Numbered from the stretch's first letter, positions 11,901 through 23,814 are shown. The stretch: DNA of 64,000 bases from Argyresthia goedartella (GCA_949825045.1 OX463807.1:36414749-36478748); one strand, 5' to 3'. The notes: generated by a model not told the origin, from the letters alone. Program-made: numbers and translations.

Positions 11901-14900
11901 GGTTAATCTGGCTCAACATAGACCTTGCTGTTAATAATTTTGTAATTATTTATTCCTGCTTATTAATCATAACAATTAAATTTTTCATATTTGTATTAGT
12001 TAAGCACAACCTATTTTTAAAAGAGATCTAAAAATAAATCTGTGGGAGTTTCTACGCCCTTCTTCTCCCACAGTGGTCCAATGTAGAGAAGAGGCAAAAA
12101 ATGACGTTTGCTAAGTATATGTAAATATCTAGAGTAAAAAAAAAAAAAAAAAAATTTAAAATGGAAATTCGCAGGGAGGCGTTCATCCTGTACGACAGCG
12201 AGCACACGAGCAACTATTTCCAGCAAGTGATCGCATACATCCTGTCGCACGAGATTGCCCACATGTGGTTCGGCAACCTGGTCACCTGCGACTGGTGGGA
12301 CGTGTTGTGGCTGAACGAGGGCTTCGCGAGATACTACCAGTACTTCCTCACTCACTGGGTAAGTGTCTTGTTTTGTTTGTCACAGGAATTTGTTTGTTTA
12401 ATATTTATATGCTCTCTTTATTCGTAACTAACATTTGCTCGTGGCTAAGCCCGCATTATTTTAGTTTTTTTGTATTTAATATATTTCGAACCAATTGTAA
12501 ATTTCGAATACTAAGGATAACATTTTAAGGTTGCTTTCACAGTTGTTAAGGCTTTTCTTTTTTGATTTATAAACTTAAAGTTCCTCTTTATATGCTACAT
12601 TAGAGGTTCTGCCCTCAAAACAGTCTCCCCTATGATCAATTCCTGCTGTTTTCAGTGACTGACCCTGAAACTTATTAATTGTCATTGCGAAACAGACCTT
12701 AAGAGGGAACTGTAGTCTTTTAAACTCAAATGGGTGCTCCGATGGTATAAGTGGTAACCGCGTATATACACTGTTGACCTTGAGCACAGCTAGTAAATAC
12801 AATGGCCTCTACCACGTTTTTATGTAAGGTTTTTACGCGTAACCAAGTCCCATTACACAACTTAGGTTGATTGAGATTTCGCGTTAGCATGACTTGAGCA
12901 CCCACTTTGAGGGTAAGTGCGAGGGACGGTAGACCAGGTGGGTTGAGTGCATTTTGGAACTCCATAGGATATTTTACAACATCAACTGTATCTACAGACT
13001 TGCATTGGTATTTTGCACCTTGAATAACTTCAACAAAAAGTCGTTAATGACGGAAGCCTGATCATTTTTAGGAGTCAGAATCGCACGTTTACACAGCCAC
13101 TCCATGGATTTGCCGTGTAGGTCGTGGACATCTGGATATAGTCGGGCTATTAGGTTGTCAACAGTTGACACTACTGAGGCTAGATTTGGTGGAATCGTTA
13201 TCTTCTCTTCACTTTCCGGATATTATCCATTTACTATTTAAGGAAGAGATCGGAGAATTGTCCAGCGCAAACATTGCCCTTCAAGTGTACCCGCATGTTT
13301 TTCTTAAGGTGGAGTTTTTTATTAAGGGCCAAAGATTTGACGCTTTAATGCAAGATTTAACTTCGTGAGCTCGGGTTCCCCTTGGCACTACCGGCAGAGT
13401 CTGACGGAAGTTTATAGCTAACAACACGGTGACTCCACTCATCATGCTGTCGTATCCTCTGATGTCTTCAAGAGTTCTGTTCAGTGCTTCAAAACCCTTT
13501 TTATGCGCCATTATGATTTCGTCCCAAACTATAAGGTTACAATCGCGCAGTACTTGGGTTGCTTTGAAATGTTGCAGAGTGGAGTTTCGACATGAATAAG
13601 ATTTAGCGGCAGCTTAAAGGCAGCGTGAGCTGTTTTACCTCCCTCCAATAGTGTTGCTGCGTTTCCTGACGATGCGACAGCTAAAGCATTGCCACGATTA
13701 CTCCTTACTTTTGTCAATAGCTAATTGATAAGGAGGGTTTTTCCACCAGGAGCATCCAGGAAAAAAAGTTGCCCAACTCCTTTGTCAATATTGCCGAGGA
13801 TCTGTTGATCGATTAAATGTGAAGCTGTTCATCTGTCAGTAACTTTTAATTATATAACACCATCTTTTCCAGGGCGCAGGGATGATTGGTCTTCCTCAGG
13901 TATTTTCGATTACAAAAAGTTGCTGCAGATCTTTTGCGAAGTTTTGATCTGCTTGAGCTAACATTGCATCCTCGATCAATATCAAGCTTCTGTTTTAGTT
14001 GACTATGAGCAGCTGCGCACTATCTTGCAAGTTTTTCTCAAGTTGCTGTTTGATGTCGTCCGAGAGACTGCCTTTGTATTTCTACCAAAGGCTTAAAGGA
14101 TCAGAGAGTTGACAGAAAACTATCATTATTGTAAAATGCTCTCGCAGCTTTAAAGGAGATTTGTACAATGCAGTTTCATCTAAATGACTGTCCCAGTTCT
14201 TGTCGTCTTCCAGCAATCCAAGGGACTTGCTTGCAGCAAGCTTGCAAGCTTCTGTTTTAGTCGACTATTAGCAGCTGCGCACTATCTTGCAAGTTTTTCT
14301 CAAGTTGCTGTTTGATGTCGTCCGAGAGACTGCCTTTGTATTTCTCTCAAATTCTTCTGTCATTTATTCGATACTCTATTTCGCGTAATATGGGCCTAGC
14401 TCATCGCCGCAATGGAGATATGACATTTTCCTGAAAATCCTTCGTCAGCAAACCCTTACCACCCCGTGTTATAACACAAATTAAGGTTTTCGTTGAGCAT
14501 GTCCCCATATTTATTTATGTTTATGTTCATTTATATATATGTATGTCGCAGTTGATTGGTTAAATTTAACCAATCAACTGCGACATACATATCTGATTTA
14601 TCAGACACTTAACTAACTCTCTAGACCGTTAATTAAATGCTGACGTTTAACCAAGTCAATAGCATTTTGATTTCAATAAAGCATCGTCGAAAACGTTTGT
14701 CAATCTGTCTTACCGAAAGCCAGCGTGTAGGAAAACAAGATAGCGTCACGACAACAGCTAATTTGCACAGCTTATATCAGGGCAAAACATTGCGTTAGCT
14801 TAGGTGAAGGGTAAAGGAATTGAGCGAAGCGAAGCCCCCATCATCCTGCGTGTTGGGTTGAACATGTGAGAACAACAAAAAATACTTAAAATATAAACTT

Positions 14901-17900
14901 ATGTACATATAAAAAAAATATATTGTATATGTCTTGTTGCCTAGGAACGTTAAGACAACTCGTTAAACGTTTCGTTCACTCACTTGTCTGACGGAATTTT
15001 AGTGACTTGGATACACGTCGGTATTTAATTAAAGGTTCGATTTAACCAACCAACTGATAGTTTATAAATATTAAAACGAAATTTGTTTTCAAGGTTGAAG
15101 ACCACATGGGTCTTGAGACACGTTTCATCACAGAGCAAGTGCACACCTCTTTTCTCTCCGACTCGGCCAACAACCCTCACCCTCTCACTAACACTGGCAT
15201 CGGAAGTCCTGCGGCAGTCAGTGGCATGTTCTCAACACTGTCTTACAACAAGGGAGCAGCACTTATTAGGATGACAGAGCACTTGCTCGGATTTGACGTC
15301 CATAGGGAGGGGTTGAGGAACTACCTCGTTACTTTGTAAGTGTATTATTTTGTTGTCATCATCTATGCCTAGCACAATATGGCAGAGATTTAGTTCATCA
15401 ATAAGATTTTCAATCGTTTTATGATGATAATGGTGACACTGTTCTAGTTTATTAAGGCAATCGGCACCTACGAGCACAAACTAAATAAGGTAAACGTCGC
15501 GTTGCACCTTTTCATATATTGACTGGCAGAGGTTCCGCAGTACCCAATTTTATCCACCACGAGTAATAAATAAATAATACTGCCACGGGTTTCAAAGGAC
15601 CCAGTTGGATGGCCGACGTAAGCAGGCCTTTTCTCAACAGCGGGATCCCTGATGAAAATGATGATGTTGATAATGATTGCTGCAGGTTATTCTCAAGTAA
15701 TTATAAATTCGACATTTCGCAGCGCCCACCAAACGGTCCTACCTATTGACCTCTTCAACTCGCTTCAAGATGCGGCCGTCAGCTCCGGCGCCATCGCTGA
15801 GTACGGACCCAACTTCAGCGTCATAGACTACTACAGGTCTTGGACCGAGGTTGCTGGATTGCCGGTGTTGAATGTTCATGTCAACCATCAGACTGGCGAT
15901 ATGACTATTCAGCAGGTGAGACTTCGGGGAAACAAGTTAAAGAAATCGAGCGTTTGGCCAGATAGATTGTGCGATAAAATTCTGGTGTATTTTTAAAAAT
16001 CGCTAGATTAATTTTGCTTCACTTGTATAGCGCTCCAGATTTATGCTGTATAGTCTCGAGCTCAGATGTCTATCGGACGATCATCTGATACAGTTGGCCT
16101 TATGATGATAATGATTGTATTCCCTAGCGCCGATTCAACATCAACACGGGCTACTCTTCAGTCACCAACAACTGGATTGTGCCCCTGACCTTCGCCACAG
16201 CCAGCAACCCTAACTTCAACAACACAAAGCCGACCCACATCATCAGCGACGCTGTCACCGTCATCAACCGTGGGTCCATTGGCGACGAGTGGGTCATCTT
16301 CAACAAGCAGCAAACTGGTATGTTAATTTCGTGTAATGTTCCCAAAGTGTGCCAAACAGGTCCCTATTAATAAGTCTTCGCTGTCCGTCCGTCTGTCCGA
16401 CATCTGGCTGTACCTGATACAATGAAGCCTAATGGTCTTATTCGGGTGACAGTTCACACAAACTATTTCGCTTCCGTATGAATTGACACTTCGCTAGTTC
16501 GCGTGTCTCAAATGTACATGACGTAAACATATACATCATATATATTATAAGCCGCAATGAGAACAAAACCTTATAGTTAGAGAGTTTTTGTAGCCGCTAC
16601 AGCAACAAATAATAAACTATTTACATGGGTTTTTAACTCCTGCCGAAAAAAGTGGAATATTTGTTTGAAGCGTCTGTCGGTCGGTGTGTCTGTGTGTCTG
16701 TCTGTCTGTGACACTCTTTGGTGCGGTTTCCTGTAATCGGTAGTAGACTTCCTTGCAATGGTTCTTAGCTGTGTTTTATGAAAATCTTTCCAGTGTTTTG
16801 TTTAGAAACTTATCAGCTTAGCAAGGAAACAAGTCAGCCTTTGAGACTTTAGTTTTCATATAATTGTGTCGGGGGTATTTTAAGTTTATAGGTTTTCAAA
16901 AATCATGGAGGTCCCCATATAAGATGCATTTTTTTTTAACCCTTCGTGTGCAAGCCCAACTTGTGATTCACCGGTTTTTAATGTGTATGTGTGATATTAT
17001 TGAGTACCATATTCACAATTACACGAATTATCTAGTCGTATCCTTGAGTATCTCCCTATCTATCTGTAACTGTCATGGTGGTGGGCCCAGTGACCTTAAT
17101 TTTGTTTTTATCGGGGATGAGCAAACTCGTTTTAACGGTGATGGAAAACATGGTGTGTAAACCAATTAAGCTAAAAGACGTATGATACGTTTGTATGTAT
17201 TTCTAACACTAGTATTTTTTCTTCAGGCTACTACAGAGTAAACTATGATGACTACACTTGGGATCTGATTGTGTTGGCTCTCCGAGGCGACCAGAGAACC
17301 CAAATTCATGAGTACAACAGGGCTCAGGTAAAAAAAATGACAATGACACTTGCAGCTCGTTTCACAAGTTACGTTATGGATAAACCCTAACTACCAGATA
17401 AATTGAGTTTTTGCTTACAAAATTTACTATTTATCTGACAGTTTAGAATTATTCCTTACATAACAAACCTCGTAGAACAAGCCATTCCTCTTTCTCCTTA
17501 CGTCATATCTTTCTACTTTACAAAATATTCCTAAAAGCTGAACTGTCGATTCTCGTTCAATCTTCTTCACTTAAAAAATAATAGTAATCATTCACAGAAA
17601 CTTATTCAAATATAGCGGGACTGAAATCATGAATCAATGTATTGTTATCAAAGTGTTAAATCACGTTTTGTTATCCTGTTGTTAATCTTTGTCCATTAGA
17701 ATGTACTGATTCATTATGATTACCGCTTTTTCGCACCCAATTTATATTACATTGTACGAGCACAACTGATATCTTTCACCAAGTAGGTCGAACAGATAGG
17801 TTAAGAAAATTCTAAAATTCTGAAATTAAAGTTCATTCGAATGCATTCCCTAACATCCTGGTGGAAGATTACGTATTTCTGTGTTAGACACTGTTTAGGC

Positions 17901-20900
17901 GGCATTGCGCGTTCGAGATAACAAAGGTACATCATTAAATACCTATAAACTTCAACAATACTTTTCGAATATATCAAAAGCACAAAATCGTGAGGAAACA
18001 TCCAAATCTCATAGCTGCGGCGATGGGCTGGCCCCATGTCACGCTAAAGTTTTAATATCTGACTAAACGTCGGCAACTATCCCACTGCCGCCCCTTATGA
18101 AAAAAGTCGTGTCGTTACGTTTGCTTTTGTTCATTCTAGATCGTCAACGACGTCTTCCAATACGCTCGTTCCGGCCTCATGAGCTACACCAGAGCGTTCA
18201 ACATTCTCTCCTTCTTGGAGAATGAGACCTCCTACGCTCCTTGGGTTGCCGCTATCACTGGCTTCTCTTGGATTCGCAACCGACTTGCTGGCACCGCTTC
18301 TTTGGCACCTGTTGAGGTAAAGAATATGTATTTTTCCCCATCCAGGTATGTATCCCGACAAGTCTCAGTGTTGCTGGATACGAACAGGCAAAACAATTTT
18401 CTGATTACTATACGATATACTATTAAAAATTTAAACTATAAAAAATAAATAAGAAGGGCATCTTTTTGGGTAGTATTATGCCTGCATTCCACTAAAAAAG
18501 GGTAATGATCGGAAACGGAGGTCACGATCTGAGCGGTGCGGAGTAAAGGTAAAGTATTGTGCACTTCTGCTAAAAATGAGTTTCAGGAGTTTCCTTCGAC
18601 TGCCAGCGGAATTTGCGGAGCGACCGAGGCTGGAGATGACATGGGTCGAATGAGCTAGTTTTCGAGCTTCCATTAAATGCGAAACTTGTGGAGTAATCGG
18701 CAAAACTGACCAATGCATGACGCGAAAGCAGTAGGGAAGGTTGGAGGGGGCGGGGGTCCGAGCGGAGTCACATGAAGCAGCGGACCCATATTAACTCGCT
18801 CTGTCCACCCTGCTTACTCGCTCGCGATGGAAGTACTCGTATGAAAATCAGTGTTGCTAGTTGAGCGGACTCCTTTCGACTCTTCGAACTCTTTTGTGAC
18901 TCTTTGGACTCGTTTAGTGCGCTCCGCTCACTCTTTTCAGTGGAAGAACATACATATCTATATATGCAGTTCGCCATTGTGAGTTAGACGAACTCCGTAC
19001 GGAGCTCGTTCCGCTCGCAGTGGAAGGCGGGTATTAGTATGACTGTAAATCTAGTTTTTGCTTGGCGAAAATACTTGTTTTGCCTGAGTGAAATACTGAA
19101 CAGCACTAAATAATAGGCGCGACTAGAAATACTGGCTTCATCTGACCAAATTACTGAATTACGCGACTAGAAATCTAAAAAACAACAACTTGAAAACCTT
19201 AATTCGAGTAACATACTACAAAAACGAGTGTTGGAATTTAATGTTATTACTTGTCCTACCTAACTCGACGGTTAAAGGGAGCTTCGTTTCACCCACACCC
19301 TTTATCCTTCACCTACCCTGACCCACCACTTAGCCTACTAAGCAGTAGCTAAACCATTCAGTAATTTAGTTAGTCATATTCAGTATTTTTTCGCTCCTTT
19401 CGGGAAAATCCGCTGTTCATGGTCATTCGCTCAGTTAATTTTTATTCGGTCGTTTAATACTTCTCTATATTTTGTGACCACATACATAATAATAATAATC
19501 GACATGATAGATATCGTTCACGTCCGCAGGAAGCCGTGTTGTTACTGTACAAACAAAATAAAACCTTAAAAGCTATAAGGCACTCAATCAATCAGCCCAC
19601 ATTCAGGCCATGGTGGATTAAGGCTTCTTCTTTATCAAACCATCTACTACCGTCCTGAACTGAGCCTCGTGCATTCACTGCCTATCAGCTGTGGCATTGA
19701 TGTCATCCATCTATCTGGTTGGCGGTTTGCCCAGACGTGCTGAAAGGTTAGACTCGTTAAGACTTCAACCGCGTTACCACAAAAAATATTAAACAGCGTT
19801 TACCTCAAAACAAACGTCAAATCCCATACGTGTTTTTTTTTAAACAAGTAATAATAATCCCCAATAATCTAGCATAATAATTCACAACCAAGATGTCTTA
19901 TGCCATCTGCCCCCTCCAGGCTATGATCCAAAGATGGGCCACAACGGTCATGACCAACCTCACCTACACCGAGGCTGCGAACGAAGACTTCATGAGGCAG
20001 TACCTCCGCTGGCAGCTGGCTCCGGTGATGTGTAATATGAATGTCGCGGCCTGTCGCACTTCTGCTGTTCAGCAGTATGCGGCTTTGACGACTGCTGGTA
20101 CTGAGTAAGTGAGCAATTTCTTTAGTTGACGTCAATAACATACATTTTAAGCCTGGATGCAAAAATATAACACAAAGTCTGAAGGACCTTTATAGTCATA
20201 CTGTCAGACTCTCGCTCGTTAAATGACATGACAGGCACGATAAGATTAGTACTTTTAAGAAAATTCGTATTGTAAAATGCCCTTCTTTGAAACGCAATGT
20301 CCTCTTAAAGATAAAATCGAAAAATATATGTCATCTCTTTTCTTCAAATATTTCTTCAAATATCATAATTTCAATGGGAAAATATAATAAAACGACCAAG
20401 TGCGAGTTGGACTTGCGCACCGAAGGTTCCGCCCAAATTGCATTTTTTTTTGTGAAGGAAATTTAATGATTCTAGGTCAACGGGAGGTACCCTCGTTTTG
20501 ATTCGGTTTTGATTCGGAACCCTAAAAATAAAAAATAAACGTTTTTCATCGACGTGTTATTTCTTGGGATCTTAAAGTAATATTGCAATGGTTCTTGCGT
20601 CAAAAATAGGTATTAAAAATATCTTATAAGTGTTTGAAATCAATAAAACAATCACAATTATTTGAAAAATCAACATTACTCACTATTCTTCCGCAGCAGC
20701 TCACAAAATTGACATCTTGCAATGAGAGCTGTTATGAACTTTATTTTAGAAAACTTGTGTCCAAAATTTCAACCACCACGAATCGGGTTGCTAATTTTAC
20801 CGATCCACAAGCTATAATCATGCTTCATCCTCGAGATTCGTGACCTGAAATCGAAGTATTAATAAGTTTATCTACACACGCATCATAAACCCTCTTAACT

Positions 20901-22957
20901 GCGTCCATAAACCGCAAGTTAATGATAAACTTCTTGGTAAAAACTCATTTCTTATCTGAAAGTTGATAAATTATGACAATAATGTACTAAAATTTGTCAT
21001 ATTATGACATTCATATTTCGGACCCCGATGCCCACCTGCCTGCCGCCCCTAGTTTGTCTGTGAAATTGGTACTACTGAACAAGATAAATTACTACAGAGA
21101 AATGATCAATGCCAAATTACCGGTCGAACATGCGGTTCCTGAACACATCAAAGAGAGTTTATGATATGTGTGTAGATGAACTAGTGTATGTAACTGTACA
21201 TAATTAGGTATTAAAACTCGCGAGTGATTTTATTATGAAACTCGCCTTCGGCTCGTTTCATAAACCCATTCTCGAGTTTTAATGCCCTCCATTATTTAGC
21301 AGTCACATTAACTAATATTACTTGTAGTTTTTACGCAATTGACACCGCCCTTGCTATAAAAATTACTTAAGGAATTTTCTTATCTCCGATCCAGTAACAC
21401 ATTTACTTAAATTACGCTTTCGGGTGCGACTGGATGGGAAAATCCTAGTTCATCAAACTTTCTTCACTAGGGTCCCAGTGAACAGTCGCAATTGGGTGTA
21501 CTGCAACGCCCTACGTGAAGGTACCACCGAAGACTTCAACTTCCTCTGGAACCGGTTCCAGGAGCACAACGTCTACACCGAGAAGATTACCATCCTGATG
21601 ACTATTGGTTGTACTCCTCACCAGGTGTCGCTGAACACGTGAGTATTACGTACTTCTTTCTCCTTTCTTTCTTTGTTCAAGGTTATGGTGTGTGCTTTCA
21701 TTACTAAATTACTGCTACTTCTTTAGCGCCGTGATCTAGAGGTAACATGCTTGCAGTTATTGCAGGTTCAAATCTCGCTGCGCTTGAGGCCAGCCATTTA
21801 AGTGTCTTAGACCCAGAAAAAGAGGTCTAAGACTACGCGTATAATCGATAAACTATTTAATTTTTACATCTTTATAGTCCATATATAAACACAAAGCGTC
21901 ATGCCTTCTCCCATTCGGTCGGCATTAAACCAATTATTCAATACTCACTTTAAGAGTGACAGTGTACATTTCTCTGCCTCTGTTCGTGCGACGATTTTAC
22001 TTTATTGTGTGCTGCAGGTTCTTGGACGGCATCGTCCAGGAGAACGAGCTTGTCCGTCCCCAGGACTACACCACGGCGTTCAACACCGCCGTCACTGGCA
22101 ACGAGGGCAACACCCAGCTGGTCTTCACATACATCCAGAGCAACATTCCTGCTGTTACGGCTGCGTTAATATCTTTATTTTATATTCTTATTTAGCTTGG
22201 TTTTGTTCACCGTTCGATATGCCTCTCTTCAAGATCATATCTTGTTATATAATCATATCAGGTTACTCACGATGAGTTTTTACACCGATGCACACACTAG
22301 CTTTGTCTAAAAGTTAGTTTTATCCCAAAATCAAGATCTAAAGTGATAATTATGCTTGCATAGACGCTGCGAGAGTCATATACCTACATAGATAAGTAGC
22401 TCTTTATTCAAACTTGAAACATTTTCTAAAGTTGTAAAAAAAAAAAACTTTCAGATTTGGAAGCATCGATTTACCGCTCTCCTACGTTTCTGCTAGACTC
22501 CGAAGTGAACAGGAAATTACTGATGTAAGTATCTCTGATTTATATTTATAAAATATTTACATAAGTTGCTTAATTATTCTTCACTCACTTCTCCATCTTC
22601 TTTCTTTGCCTCAATCTCCTCTCTCTCTTCCAGTTCCAAACATGGGTGACCAACAACGCAGCTTTGCTCAGCACTGACCCAGACGTTGCTGTCAGCATCG
22701 CCGACAGTGCAGAGAGTTCCCGCCAGAACCTTCTGTGGGCCACTGCCGTCTCAACTGACTTAAACGAATACATCACTATTGGAGATCTGCCTGTTGCTGT
22801 CACCACTACTCCAGCACCCGTAGTGACCAATCCTGTCACAGTCGCTATTCCTGATCTGGATGAACCGGTGGCACCTAACCTACCTGGCTCTGCTGTCACT
22901 TCTATGGTCTCCATTTCTTTGATTTTTGCCGCAGTCGCTGCCAATATTATGGCTTAA
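8376..22957 (+). CDS. APN-A: GPI-anchored aminopeptidase N, 14 coding exons
   Basis: M1 zinc metallo-aminopeptidase removing N-terminal residues from peptides, expected on the midgut brush border and, as in this family, a potential Cry-toxin ligand. Exons: 8376-8908, 9089-9241, 9537-9854, 12175-12358, 15094-15335, 15723-15915, 16128-16317, 17227-17327, 18140-18316, 19920-20104, 21471-21638, 22018-22164, 22455-22524, 22634-22957. They sum to 2985 nt (994 residues plus stop), the usual size for lepidopteran APNs. Residues 1-19 form a signal peptide; the YRLPTTTRP start of the M1 domain is near residue 56; GAMEN is 324-328; the zinc site is H360, H364 and E383; the exon-5 YNKGA segment is where the family has its catalytic tyrosine; the last about 20 residues are a hydrophobic GPI-type tail after a short Thr/Pro stretch. 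All junctions are GT-AG and in phase except the exon 2 donor at 9242, which reads cg-tt. APN-B has identical phases. The APN class was not assigned. Confidence 0.9.
9537..9854 (+). CDS. APN-A exon 3: GAMEN substrate-binding exon
   Basis: Carries GAMENWG (9820-9840), the exopeptidase signature that binds the peptide N-terminus, preceded by [20 protein letters not shown] as in APN-B. It is 318 nt, exactly the length of the APN-B exon. The donor is a weak gtctga. The upstream junction is unclear because exon 2 ends at a non-GT site, and the first about 8 residues (NTQDDIYYP) are 3 residues shorter than in APN-B. Confidence 0.85.
9905..9950 (-). repeat. SINE-1 fragment at the start of APN-A intron 3
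   Basis: 'actctgtatcgcgggaacca' followed by gaagcaat matches the SINE-1 body (compare 5310-5340). It makes the exon-3 reading frame appear to run on past the true splice site. Confidence 0.4.
9958..10255 (-). mobile_element. J1 non-LTR retrotransposon, 3' fragment (minus strand)
   Basis: About 300 bp matching the J1 coding end and 3' UTR, reading leftward and ending near 9958. It meets the + strand J1 copy head to head at 10254, so the two form an inverted repeat with the J1 copy's own 3' end (11830-12130). Confidence 0.75.
10254..12155 (+). mobile_element. J1 non-LTR retrotransposon with open RT frame, 5'-truncated
   Basis: A 550-residue open frame (10254-11906) encodes a Jockey/CR1-superfamily reverse transcriptase: [40 protein letters not shown] (first catalytic Asp), [10 protein letters not shown] and the FADD catalytic pair, then thumb and C-terminal regions. 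The endonuclease and ORF1 are missing. A 3' UTR and an A-tail (12136-12154) follow. The open frame suggests a fairly recent insertion. It sits in APN-A intron 3, only 20 bp before exon 4. Confidence 0.85.
12175..12358 (+). CDS. APN-A exon 4: zinc-binding HEIAH...E exon
   Basis: [10 protein letters not shown] (from 12248) gives the first two zinc ligands and the catalytic Glu; NEGFA (Glu at 12317-12319) gives the third ligand 18 residues later. The exon starts 20 bp after the poly-A tail of the J1 retrotransposon that fills intron 3, so the acceptor polypyrimidine region has been largely replaced by A-rich sequence. Confidence 0.9.
12560..14400 (-). pseudogene. Helitron Pif1-like helicase remnant in APN-A intron 4
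   Basis: Minus-strand blocks in several frames give the late motifs of a Pif1/Helitron helicase: a Walker-A remnant (APGGKT, about 13745-13775), [20 protein letters not shown] (13380-13480), [13 protein letters not shown] (12840-12910) and [14 protein letters not shown] (12650-12705). Multiple stops and frameshifts show it is dead. The Rep domain and the Helitron ends were not seen. Confidence 0.75.
13984..14345 (+). repeat. 100-bp direct repeat inside the Helitron remnant
   Basis: 13984-14083 and 14246-14345 are about 98% identical (start 'aagcttctgttttagt', end 'gcctttgtatttct'), separated by 162 bp. Similarity is too high for ancient paralogy in a decayed element, so this is a later local duplication. 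Confidence 0.85.
14537..14592. repeat. Perfect 56-bp palindrome
   Basis: Both arms of 28 bp are exact reverse complements about the centre 14564/14565 with no loop ('gttaaatttaac' in the middle). It lies in intron 4 of APN-A and can fold as a hairpin in RNA or extrude as a cruciform. It could be a minimal foldback element; no second copy was seen. Confidence 0.95.
14765..14935 (+). repeat. MITE-A copy 3, partial
   Basis: The interior of MITE-A ('tatcagggcaaaacattgcg', 'gcttaggtgaagggtaaagg', 'gaacatgtgagaacaacaaa') is present without clear terminal repeats. A weaker resemblance exists at 19260-19340. Confidence 0.55.
16365..16800 (-). repeat. Fragments of interspersed repeats in APN-A intron 7
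   Basis: 'cttcgctgtccgtccgtctg' and 'ccgacatctggctgtacctg' resemble the inverse of the 6498-6965 repeat. A (TGTC)-rich microsatellite lies at 16690-16712. No ORF. Confidence 0.4.
18480..19034. repeat. Candidate TIR element (about 555 bp) in APN-A intron 9
   Basis: The left end CCTGCATTCCACT and the right end AGTGGAAGGCGGG are inverted repeats with few mismatches. The inside is more GC-rich than the surrounding intron and has no transposase. The layout fits a hAT-like MITE. No clear target duplication was found. Confidence 0.45.
20395..20535 (+). repeat. Short interspersed repeat ('gttggacttgcgcacc')
   Basis: Begins 'agtgcgagttggacttgcgc' then 'accgaaggttccgcc' and ends 'cggttttgattcggaaccct'; short relative of the repeat at 6498-6965. 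It lies in intron 10 of APN-A. Confidence 0.5.
20870..21316 (-). repeat. Foldback MITE-B copy 2
   Basis: 49-bp terminal inverted repeats at 20870-20918 and 21129-21177, then the outer AT-rich foldback (to about 21316). It is inverted relative to the copy at 4315-4770 and ends 155 bp before APN-A exon 11. Confidence 0.7.
21471..21638 (+). CDS. APN-A exon 11 (template of the duplicated copy at 30031)
   Basis: Encodes the ERAP1-like C-terminal helical domain ([17 protein letters not shown] and following). It ends AAC AC|gtgagt in phase 2 and is separated from exon 12 by a 379-bp intron that APN-B lacks. A broken duplicate with a stop codon lies at 30031-30154. Confidence 0.85.
21721..21800 (+). 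repeat. tRNA-like SINE head (SINE-2) in APN-A intron 11
   Basis: 'cgccgtgatctagaggtaac' followed by a B-box-like 'aggttcaaatctcgctgc'. The same sequence, with a better B box ('gagttcgattctcgctgc'), is at 30355-30420 in the duplicated copy, so it predates the duplication. Confidence 0.5.
22634..22957 (+). CDS. APN-A exon 14: C-terminus and GPI-anchor signal
   Basis: It starts after ctcttccag, with [14 protein letters not shown], and ends at TAA 22955-22957. The tail has small residues (LPGSAVTS) as candidate GPI attachment sites followed by a hydrophobic run ending NIMA. That is the standard GPI-signal layout of lepidopteran APNs, so the mature enzyme should be lipid-anchored and outward-facing. 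Confidence 0.9.
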   Translation, partial: FQTWVTNNAALLSTDPDVAVSIADSAESSRQNLLWATAVSTDLNEYITIGDLPVAVTTTPAPVVTNPVTVAIPDLDEPVAPNLPGSAVTSMVSISLIFAAVAANIMA

Positions 22958-23170
22958 TGGCAAGTCATTTATTTTCTTCAAATTAATACTAGTTATCGAT
23001 GGCAGTATTGCTAATATAAAAAATATTTTGTAAGATACAATTAATTATTTAAATGAAAAATCCTAAGCTTTTGTAATGTGCAAGTTACACGAGTGCCTTG
23101 TAAATATAATTAAAGATTTTTTTGTAAGTACACGATTAACATTTAATATATTTTTTTTCTAGGTTTCTAC

Positions 23171-23176
23171 AATAAA
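23171..23176 (+). terminator. Candidate polyadenylation signal of APN-A
   Basis: AATAAA 214 nt after the APN-A stop codon. The corresponding sequence is kept in the duplicated tail (about 50380). Confidence 0.45.
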
Positions 23177-23814
23177 TGTCTAGAAATGATGCTGATATTT
23201 TTTACTTTATTAGGTATTTAGTTCCTCGATCAAAACAGCCCGCAATATATTTTATTTGGGTAATCGATATAACCTACCCTTGACGATATCATAGGTATTA
23301 TGAGTCTATCTCTACAAATTAACAACATCCTTTTGATAATAAATGGATGACTAGTTATCGATAATGTATGTATTACCTACTTCAAGTTTTATACCTACTT
23401 AAACAAATCAGATAACCTAACAAAAAGTAATAGATCTATTGTTTTATTGCTGTTTAGAATCATCGTAATCTTTGAAATATATGATTATCCTACTAGTTCA
23501 TGATTCGATTTTATTATTAAGATAATTTCTTGAAGTACCGTACATTACTACTGTGCTTTTGCTATCCCGTAGGAAAAGGCAAGTTGCTATGGAATAGAAT
23601 AGAATACATTGTTATTGTTTATAATTTTGGCGATATAAGCTTATGTCTCCCTAATGGAGGTATATACTATCAAATTTTGTCCTATAGTCGGGATCTGTTT
23701 TGTGCAGAAAATTTTAAAATCGCACGCGTGGTTTTGTTTGTGCAAGTCGCTATGTTTGTTTTGATTATGGCATTAGTACTTCTCTGAACTCTGAGAAGAC
23801 TTTGGACTCTAATG

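Noticed and set aside
22585..22944. 119-residue minus-strand frame
   Set aside because: Antisense shadow of APN-A exon 14.
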